Source of the DNA: Bacteroidota bacterium
Lineage (GTDB): Bacteria > Bacteroidota > Bacteroidia > Chitinophagales > Chitinophagaceae
Length of the DNA stretch: 11,836 nucleotides
NCBI GenBank assembly: GCA_947463975.1
Contig: CANHUW010000034.1
Coordinates: 1-11,836 of the forward strand
Reading direction: 5' to 3'
This document shows, in pieces, positions 6,388 to 11,836 of the stretch (the first letter of the stretch is position 1; each line of letters begins with the position of its first letter). The translations under genes and the position numbers were made by a program. Under the pieces are notes generated by a model, which had not been told where the DNA came from, searched no databases, and saw nothing but the letters and a program-made list of their open reading frames with translations.

Positions 6388-9237
6388 ATGAATAACAGCG
6401 GAGCAGAATTTATCCAAAGACATATTGGACCCAATGCATCTGAAACCAATCAAATGTTGAAAGCTATTGGAGCCCCAAGTTTAGAAGTGTTAATTGAAAA
6501 AACCATTCCAGCATCTATTCGCTTAAAAAAGCCAATGAACATTCCAGCTGGTTTATCAGAATTTGAATTGTTGGAATCATTAAAAACAATTGGTTCAAAA
6601 AATGTGATTGCTACCAACTGTATTGGTCAAGGTTATTATGGTACCATTACACCTAGTGTAATACTTAGAACAATTTTTGAAAATCCAGGATGGTATACCC
6701 AGTACACGCCTTATCAAGCAGAGATTGCACAAGGACGTTTAGAAAGTTTATTGAACTTTCAAACCATGATCACTGATTTGACAGGTATGGCCATTGCAAA
6801 TGCATCTTTATTAGATGAAGCTACTGCAGCTGCTGAAGCGATGGCAATGATTTATAATCATGCAAACAAAACAGAGCATGCTACACAGACTAAGTTATTT
6901 GTGGATGCTTCTATTTTTGCGCAAACAAAATCTGTATTAAAAACAAGAGCTACTCCAATCCATATTGAATTAGTTGAAGGCAACTATACAACTGCTGCAA
7001 TTGATAATACCTATTTTGGAGCCATCTTACAATACCCTAATGCCACTGGAAGCATTGAAGATTATACTGCATTCATTGACACAGTGCACAAAGCAGGCGG
7101 ATATGTGATCTTAGTGGCAGATATTTTAGCGTTAACTGTTTTGAAAAGTCCAGCAGAATTAAATGCAGATGTGGCTGTGGGTAATACGCAAAGATTTGGA
7201 GTTCCAATGGGCTTTGGTGGACCACACGCAGCATATTTTGCAACAAAAGATGAATTTAAAAGAGGTATGCCAGGCAGATTGATTGGCGTAAGTATCGATG
7301 CACAAGGCAATCGTGCACTGAGAATGGCACTTCAAACAAGAGAGCAACATATCAAGAGAGAAAAAGCAACTTCAAATATTTGTACAGCGCAGGCTTTATT
7401 AGCCAATATGGCTGTAATGTATGCAGTATACCATGGCCCAGTAGGATTAAAAAATATTGCTTCAAGAGTACATGGATTAGCACAATCATTAGAACAACAA
7501 TTAACTTCACTAGGTATTGAACAAGTTAATGCATACTATTTTGACACATTGCATATCAAAGGTTTTGATGCAAGTGCCCTTTATAAATTAGCAGGTGCTG
7601 CTGCGATTAATTTTAATTACTTCTCTGATGGCACAGTTAGTATTAGTTTAGACGAAACCACTTCGACAACGACTGTACAACAAATTGTTGCTTTGTTCGA
7701 AAAATTAACCAATAAAAAAGCTGTTGCACAAAATGCAGCAACAAAAAATGCCAATATCCCAACAAGTTTAGTTAGAACAAGTACCTATTTACAACACCCC
7801 GTATTTAATACGCACCATAGTGAAACACAAATGATGCGTTATATTAAACAGCTAGAAAACAAAGATCTTTCTTTAAACACCAGCATGATTAGCTTGGGTA
7901 GTTGTACCATGAAGTTAAATGCTGCAACAGAAATGATTCCAGTAAGTTGGCCTTGTTTTGGAGGCTTACATCCTTTTGCTCCAAATGAACAAACTAAAGG
8001 ATATCAAGAAATTGCAAAAGAGTTAAGTGAATACTTATGTGAAACTACTGGATTCACTGCATGTAGTTTGCAGCCTAATAGTGGCGCACAAGGAGAGTAC
8101 GCAGGTTTGTTAACCATCCGTTCTTATCATGAAGCAAGAAATCAAACGAATAGAAATATTGTATTGATCCCTATTAGTGCACACGGCACCAATCCTGCTA
8201 GTGCTGTAATGGCTGGCTTTAAAGTAGTAGTAGTGGCTTGTGATGCTGCAGGTAATATTGATATGGATGATTTAAAAGCAAAAGCAGAAGAACATAAAGA
8301 TAATTTAGGTGCTTTAATGATCACTTACCCAAGTACACATGGTGTATTTGAAGAAACGATTATTGAAATATGCCAAACCATTCATGATTTAGGTGGAATG
8401 GTATACATGGACGGTGCTAATATGAATGCTCAGGTTGGATTAACGAGCCCTGGAAATATTGGTGCAGATGTGTGTCACTTGAATTTGCATAAAACATTTG
8501 CAATTCCTCATGGTGGTGGTGGACCTGGCATGGGCCCCATTTGCGTGAACGATCAATTAGCCCCTTATTTACCTGGACATAGTATCAACAACAATGATGC
8601 CAATGCTGTAAGTGCAGCGCCAATGGGATCTGCAAGTATCCTATTAATTAGCTATGCTTATATTAAGATGCTTGGTGCTGAAGGACTAGAATTAGCTACA
8701 TCATATGCTATTTTGAATGCGAATTACATGAAAACAAGATTAGAAAACGCTTATCCTATCTTATATACTGGTAAGAATGGTACTTGTGCGCATGAATTTA
8801 TTATTGATTTAAGACCATTCAAAGCAAGTGCTGGTATCGAAGCGGAAGATGTAGCAAAGCGATTGATTGATTATGGTTTCCACGCACCTACGATGAGCTT
8901 TCCTGTTCCGGGCACCATTATGATTGAACCAACAGAAAGTGAAGATAAAGCAGAATTAGATCGTTTCTGCGATGCTTTATTAGCTATACATGCAGAAATC
9001 AAAGCGATTGAAAACGGAAGTTTTGATAAACTAGACAACCCTTTAAAGAACGCTCCACATACTCAACATATTATTTGCGCTGACGAGTGGAATCATGCAT
9101 ACTCAAGACAGGTTGCAGCTTTCCCTTTATCTTATGTGCAACAAAATAAATTCTGGCCAAGTGTGGCAAGAGTCAACAATACACATGGAGACAGAAATTT
9201 AGTTTGTACATGTGAGCCTGTTGCTTCTTATGCTTAA
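6388..9237 (+). CDS. gcvP: Glycine dehydrogenase (aminomethyl-transferring), P protein of the glycine cleavage system
   Basis: Cytoplasmic PLP enzyme that decarboxylates glycine and passes the aminomethyl group to the lipoyl arm of GcvH. At 949 residues it is the full single-chain form, with N- and C-terminal aminotransferase-like halves joined near 440-460. The N-terminal half opens with FIQRHIGP (9-16) and carries GFGGPHAAYF and TREQHIKREKATSNICTAQ. The C-terminal half carries GSCTMKLNAATEMIP, SLQPNSGAQGEYAGL, SAHGTNPASA and the PLP-lysine motif HLNLHKTF followed by the glycine-rich PHGGGGPGMGP. The Schiff-base lysine is K702. The C-terminus GDRNLVCTCEP is also conserved. There is no truncation or frameshift. 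The partner genes gcvT, gcvH and lpd are not in this window. It is monocistronic, with its own -7 element upstream and a strong hairpin terminator 20 nt after the stop. Confidence 0.98.
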   Translation: MNNSGAEFIQRHIGPNASETNQMLKAIGAPSLEVLIEKTIPASIRLKKPMNIPAGLSEFELLESLKTIGSKNVIATNCIGQGYYGTITPSVILRTIFENPGWYTQYTPYQAEIAQGRLESLLNFQTMITDLTGMAIANASLLDEATAAAEAMAMIYNHANKTEHATQTKLFVDASIFAQTKSVLKTRATPIHIELVEGNYTTAAIDNTYFGAILQYPNATGSIEDYTAFIDTVHKAGGYVILVADILALTVLKSPAELNADVAVGNTQRFGVPMGFGGPHAAYFATKDEFKRGMPGRLIGVSIDAQGNRALRMALQTREQHIKREKATSNICTAQALLANMAVMYAVYHGPVGLKNIASRVHGLAQSLEQQLTSLGIEQVNAYYFDTLHIKGFDASALYKLAGAAAINFNYFSDGTVSISLDETTSTTTVQQIVALFEKLTNKKAVAQNAATKNANIPTSLVRTSTYLQHPVFNTHHSETQMMRYIKQLENKDLSLNTSMISLGSCTMKLNAATEMIPVSWPCFGGLHPFAPNEQTKGYQEIAKELSEYLCETTGFTACSLQPNSGAQGEYAGLLTIRSYHEARNQTNRNIVLIPISAHGTNPASAVMAGFKVVVVACDAAGNIDMDDLKAKAEEHKDNLGALMITYPSTHGVFEETIIEICQTIHDLGGMVYMDGANMNAQVGLTSPGNIGADVCHLNLHKTFAIPHGGGGPGMGPICVNDQLAPYLPGHSINNNDANAVSAAPMGSASILLISYAYIKMLGAEGLELATSYAILNANYMKTRLENAYPILYTGKNGTCAHEFIIDLRPFKASAGIEAEDVAKRLIDYGFHAPTMSFPVPGTIMIEPTESEDKAELDRFCDALLAIHAEIKAIENGSFDKLDNPLKNAPHTQHIICADEWNHAYSRQVAAFPLSYVQQNKFWPSVARVNNTHGDRNLVCTCEPVASYA

Positions 9238-9256
9238 TGGATAGAAGCAATACATT

Positions 9257-9290
9257 ATTAAAAGGCCCCCGAAATCGGGGGCCTTTTAAT
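9257..9290. terminator. Bidirectional intrinsic terminator between gcvP and the convergent regulator gene
   Basis: A perfect inverted repeat with 15-bp arms (9257-9271 and 9276-9290) surrounds the 4-nt loop AAAT. The core is GGCCCCCG/CGGGGGCC, flanked by A-runs on the left and T-runs on the right, so the RNA from either strand ends in a U-rich tract. It lies 20 nt past the gcvP stop. On the minus strand it begins right at the regulator stop codon (9292-9290), overlapping it by one base. Confidence 0.93.
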
Positions 9291-9712
9291 TACAAACTAT
9301 TGGGGGAAGGTTGCTGTACATTAGTTGAACCCATTGGTTGATTTAACATAAACTCATACAAGGAAATTATTTTCTCTTTATCTTTTAATGCGGTATTCAA
9401 TTGTGCTACATCTTCTTGCAGATTTTGTAATTTAATATTTTCTACTTCATATTTAAATGTAAACTCTTCTGCCTGTGTAATACTATTAGTCCTGGATTCG
9501 TCAATCATATTTCCTTCTCCAGTGAGCACCCATAACATATTGAGTTCGCTATAGTGTTCATGAATTTTAATCAAAATATCTGACCCAACAGACCCTTTGT
9601 TTCTTAACTGTTTGGCATAATAACCATTAGATAATTTGATTTTCCTTTCAAAAGAATGGGGAGAAATGTTCCTAAACTGTAGGTACATAGAAATTCGTTC
9701 AATTGGCTTCAT
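9290..9712 (-). CDS. XRE-like helix-turn-helix regulator with C-terminal coiled coil
   Basis: Small 140-residue protein, unlike any enzyme I recognise. Residues about 4-66 fit a lambda-repressor-like helix-turn-helix domain: ERISMYLQFRNISPHSFERKI, then a turn and a recognition-helix-like SNGYYAKQLRNK. They end in ELNMLWVLTGEGNM. That 'N..WLLTGEG.M' ending is a hallmark of a Bacteroidota group of XRE-type regulators often found near phage or housekeeping genes. Residues about 83-125 form a probable coiled coil (ENIKLQNLQEDVAQLNTALKD), likely for dimerisation. The tail is Pro/Asn/Ser rich. The first helix positions are less canonical than in strong XRE proteins, so the DNA target is uncertain. 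A perfect inverted repeat overlaps its putative promoter, suggesting autoregulation. It converges on gcvP; no other phage gene is nearby. Confidence 0.78.
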   Translation of the reverse strand: MKPIERISMYLQFRNISPHSFERKIKLSNGYYAKQLRNKGSVGSDILIKIHEHYSELNMLWVLTGEGNMIDESRTNSITQAEEFTFKYEVENIKLQNLQEDVAQLNTALKDKEKIISLYEFMLNQPMGSTNVQQPSPNSL

Positions 9713-9721
9713 AATAAATAG

Positions 9722-9745
9722 TTTTAGTGAGGTATAACACTAAAA
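9722..9745. promoter_or_regulatory. Perfect inverted repeat, putative operator of the helix-turn-helix gene
   Basis: TTTTAGTG (9722-9729) and its exact reverse complement CACTAAAA (9738-9745) flank the 8-nt spacer AGGTATAA. The palindrome lies 9 nt upstream of the regulator ATG at 9712. Its right arm overlaps TATTTTAG (minus strand 9747-9740), a one-mismatch TAnnTTTG element. A dimeric repressor bound here would block the promoter, the standard layout for autoregulation. A weak RNA hairpin in the leader is the alternative. Binding by the encoded protein is inference. Confidence 0.5.
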
Positions 9746-9747
9746 TA
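9740..9747 (-). promoter_or_regulatory. Candidate -7 element TATTTTAG of the regulator gene
   Basis: One mismatch from TAnnTTTG and no TTG at the -33 distance. It sits 27 nt ahead of the ATG and inside the right arm of the inverted repeat. It is listed because its overlap with the palindrome is informative, but it is weak by itself. Confidence 0.25.
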
Positions 9748-9776
9748 GAGACCAGACATTTGATGTAGTAGGTACT

Positions 9777-9807
9777 TAGGCCTCAAAAAAGCACAGGGTA
9801 GGCCTCA
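9777..9807. repeat. Two direct copies of TAGGCCTCA, 22-bp period
   Basis: Identical 9-mers occupy 9777-9785 and 9799-9807 in the 98-bp gap between the ABC-F gene and the regulator gene. The period of 22 bp is about two helical turns. Each contains the 6-bp palindrome AGGCCT, so the copies could also pair as a 6-bp stem with a long loop in the ABC-F 3' RNA. No proper terminator hairpin is seen in this gap. Confidence 0.6.
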
Positions 9808-9810
9808 TTT

Positions 9811-11730
9811 TTATTGCTTCTCACTTAATTCCAACCAACGAAACTCCGCTTCTTCTAATTGACTCGTGATATGAGATAATTCTTTACTTAATGAAGTAAT
9901 AGCATCATAATCTAAATCGGATTGATTCATCTTCTCCATCAATGAAGCTTTTTTGATTTCCAATAAAGGCATGTTTTTATTTAATGTCTCCCACTCTAAC
10001 TTTTCTTTATAAGACATTTTCACTGCAACAGGCTTAGTTGAATGGTCTAACGCTATTGGCGCAGACTTTTCTTCGACCTTAGTAATAGTATGTTCTTTTT
10101 GGGTAGTGATATCAGAACTTACACTACTTAAGCTTTGTTTTGATTTTTCTAGAATTCTATATTGGGTATAGTTGCCTGGATAATCTCTAATTATACCATC
10201 CCCTTCAAATATAAATAAGTGATCTACTAGTTTATCCATAAAGTATCTATCGTGTGATACCAATAAAACACAGCCAGTATACTCTAATAAAAATTGTTCT
10301 AGAACTGCCAAAGTAGGCAAATCCAAATCATTGGTAGGCTCATCTAGAATCAAGAAATTCGGATTTTTAAATAATACAGTTAGCAATTGCAAACGTTTCT
10401 TTTCTCCACCACTCAAAGCACTTAAATAAGTGTATTGTTTATCTGGTGTAAATAAGAATAATTCCAAAAACTGCGCTGCACTTAAAGAACCTCCACTTGC
10501 TAAAGGGAAATTTTCTGCAAAAGTTTTCAAATACTCAATGACACGCATATCTGTTTTGAATACCAAACCTTCTTGAGAAAAATTACCAAACACTATGGTA
10601 TCACCCACATTGACTTTACCACTATCGGGTAATGTAATACCTTGTAAGATTTGTAAGAAGGTAGATTTACCAACACCATTCTTTCCAACTATACCTACCC
10701 TCTCCCCCTTGCTAAATGTATAATCGAATCCTTTTAATACTTGAATATCTCCGTAAGCCTTATACACTTTCTTCAATTCAATAATCTTTCCGCCTAAGCG
10801 AGACATTTTCATTCCTAACTGCAAATTGGCTTCTTCAATTTTTTGCTTCGCCTTGGCTTCTACCTCATAAAAATTATCCTGTCTGCTTTTACTCTTTGTA
10901 GTTCTTGCCTTGGGCTGCTTGCGCATCCATTCCAATTCTTTTCTAAAAGTATTTTTTGCCTTATCAATACTTGCTTGCTCAGCTTCTATCCTAGCAGCTT
11001 TTTTCTCTAAATAATTTTCGTAGTCCCCTTTATAGGTATATAAATTTTCTCTTTCTAATTCCCAAATCTCATCCGTTACCGATTCTAAGAAATAGCGATC
11101 GTGTGATACCAATAATAAAGTTACTTTTTCTTGAGACAAATAATTTTCCAACCATTCAATCATATTCAAATCCAGATGATTGGTAGGTTCATCCATTAAT
11201 AAAAAAATATGCCTTGGATCAAAACCAATTTGAATTAAGGTCTTCGCTAAAGAAACCCGTTTACGCTGTCCTCCACTTAATTTTGCAACAGGTTGTTGTA
11301 AATGGTGAATATTTAATTGGGTAAGAATAATATTTACCTTGGATTCAAAATCCCATGCACTTCTTTCTTCCATCTCTACAATCGCATCAGAAATGGCTTG
11401 TTCCTCCCCACTTTCCATGGCCATTTCATATTGACTGATGGCTTTCATCACTGGATGATCTTGCTGAAATAGGTTTTGCAAAATGGTTGCAGATTCATCA
11501 AATTGTGGGTCTTGTTCAAACATCACCAAATGAACATCTTTATGAATTCTACAAGTACCTGCATCAGGGTGCTCTTTACCCGCCATAATTTTCAATAAAG
11601 TAGATTTACCCACTCCATTTCTGGCAATTAAAGCAATTCTATCCCCTTCATTGATATTAAAACTAATCCCCTTAAATAAGGGGTAAATTCCATAACTCTT
11701 TGTTAGACCTTCAACAGATACATAATGCAT
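9811..11730 (-). CDS. ABC-F family ATPase, Uup-like (ribosome-associated)
   Basis: Soluble protein of 639 residues with two ABC ATPase domains and no membrane segments, so not a transporter subunit. Domain 1 (about 3-235) has Walker A ARNGVGKST (36-44), signature LSGGQ (151-155) and Walker B LLMDEPTNHLD with D180 and E181. A charged helical linker (about 240-310) is the ABC-F interdomain arm that reaches the ribosomal P-site tRNA. Domain 2 (about 317-525) has GKNGVGKST (349-357), LSGGE (439-443) and LILDEPTNDLD with D463 and E464. A variable stretch (530-570) leads to a C-terminal coiled-coil domain (about 572-635), as in Uup. ABC-F proteins act on stalled ribosomes or ribosome assembly; some confer antibiotic resistance, but nothing marks this one as a resistance factor. 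ATG 11730 is chosen; an in-frame TTG at 11751 lies upstream of the -7 element. Confidence 0.95.
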   Translation of the reverse strand: MHYVSVEGLTKSYGIYPLFKGISFNINEGDRIALIARNGVGKSTLLKIMAGKEHPDAGTCRIHKDVHLVMFEQDPQFDESATILQNLFQQDHPVMKAISQYEMAMESGEEQAISDAIVEMEERSAWDFESKVNIILTQLNIHHLQQPVAKLSGGQRKRVSLAKTLIQIGFDPRHIFLLMDEPTNHLDLNMIEWLENYLSQEKVTLLLVSHDRYFLESVTDEIWELERENLYTYKGDYENYLEKKAARIEAEQASIDKAKNTFRKELEWMRKQPKARTTKSKSRQDNFYEVEAKAKQKIEEANLQLGMKMSRLGGKIIELKKVYKAYGDIQVLKGFDYTFSKGERVGIVGKNGVGKSTFLQILQGITLPDSGKVNVGDTIVFGNFSQEGLVFKTDMRVIEYLKTFAENFPLASGGSLSAAQFLELFLFTPDKQYTYLSALSGGEKKRLQLLTVLFKNPNFLILDEPTNDLDLPTLAVLEQFLLEYTGCVLLVSHDRYFMDKLVDHLFIFEGDGIIRDYPGNYTQYRILEKSKQSLSSVSSDITTQKEHTITKVEEKSAPIALDHSTKPVAVKMSYKEKLEWETLNKNMPLLEIKKASLMEKMNQSDLDYDAITSLSKELSHITSQLEEAEFRWLELSEKQ

Positions 11731-11734
11731 GGCG

Positions 11735-11742
11735 CAAAGATA
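11735..11742 (-). promoter_or_regulatory. -7 promoter element TATCTTTG at the ABC-F gene
   Basis: A perfect TAnnTTTG match on the minus strand ends only 4 nt before the ATG at 11730. Transcription would start at or very near the A of the start codon, implying a leaderless message. No clear TTG is present at -33. The TTG alternative start at 11751 would lie upstream of this element. A chance match is possible, in which case the true promoter is further right. Confidence 0.4.
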
Positions 11743-11784
11743 CGAGCCCAAGCTAGTATCTGCTAATTTATTGGAGAAACTATG

Positions 11785-11792
11785 TACTTTTG
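11785..11792 (+). promoter_or_regulatory. -7 promoter element TACTTTTG for the rightward gene at the window edge
   Basis: Perfect TAnnTTTG match, 28 nt before the ATG at 11821 and divergent from the ABC-F gene. No clear -33 TTG. Its position supports a real gene starting at the right edge. Confidence 0.4.
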
Positions 11793-11820
11793 TGCTTGTT
11801 ATCGACCAAATCCAATTTGA

Positions 11821-11836
11821 ATGAAAAGTTTTGAAG
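11821..11836 (+). CDS. Start of an unidentified rightward gene, partial (5 codons)
   Basis: The ATG at 11821 opens MKSFE before the window ends. Support comes from a -7 element 28 nt upstream and from the divergent layout with the ABC-F gene. No function can be inferred from five residues, and the start codon itself is unproven. Confidence 0.35.

Noticed and set aside
7062..8324. Several short minus-strand frames inside gcvP
   Set aside because: They are antisense shadows of a fully conserved gcvP and have no promoter or family features.
9777..9810. Terminator for the ABC-F gene formed by pairing of the AGGCCT cores
   Set aside because: The stem would be only 6 bp with a 16-nt loop, and the U-run lies in the loop rather than after the stem, so it is not a standard intrinsic terminator.
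9811..11730. ABC-F protein as an antibiotic-resistance factor
   Set aside because: The domain layout with a C-terminal coiled coil fits housekeeping Uup-type proteins; nothing in the sequence or neighbourhood points to resistance.
11782..11820. Twelve-codon open frame (MYFCACYRPNPI) ending directly before the ATG at 11821
   Set aside because: Its ATG precedes and its first codons overlap the likely -7 element, so it would not be on the transcript; probably chance.

Overview
This AT-rich window looks like chromosomal DNA from a member of the Bacteroidota. Protein styles resembling Chitinophagaceae or Sphingobacteriia-type genomes suggest that group, but the genus cannot be fixed from sequence alone. 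Three things point to the phylum: intergenic gaps repeatedly carry the Bacteroidota -7 promoter element TAnnTTTG, genes lack obvious Shine-Dalgarno sequences, and the gene content is typical (single-chain GcvP, deoxynucleoside kinase next to folK, SRPBCC protein with an N-terminal membrane anchor). I see no tRNA, rRNA, CRISPR array, insertion sequence or prophage.

Left block, minus strand (1-3282): an apparent operon reads leftwards as sppA (membrane-anchored signal peptide peptidase), an ABC-2 type permease, and an SRPBCC-domain protein cut by the window edge. The genes are packed tightly, with a 3-nt gap and then a TAG stop directly abutting an ATG.

Central block, plus strand (3349-5765): folK (folate synthesis) runs divergently from sppA. 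It is followed by a deoxynucleoside kinase with its own -7 element and, 4 nt later, an MFS_3-type efflux permease. A CxxCxxCC (YkgJ-type) cysteine-cluster protein converges on the MFS gene with only 2 nt between stop codons.

Right block (6388-11836): gcvP, the PLP-dependent decarboxylase of the glycine cleavage system, runs plus-strand from a divergent promoter region shared with the YkgJ gene. It ends at a 15-bp bidirectional terminator hairpin. Converging on the same hairpin is a small XRE-like regulator with a C-terminal coiled coil; a perfect inverted repeat lies in its promoter. Upstream on the minus strand is an ABC-F ATPase of the Uup type. A divergent gene starts at the extreme right edge and is only five codons long here.

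Most of the window is housekeeping. No convincing new multi-gene system is visible. The parts most worth a second look are the regulator with its putative autoregulatory operator, a 22-bp-period direct repeat beside it, and two -7 elements so close to start codons that the transcripts would be leaderless or nearly so.
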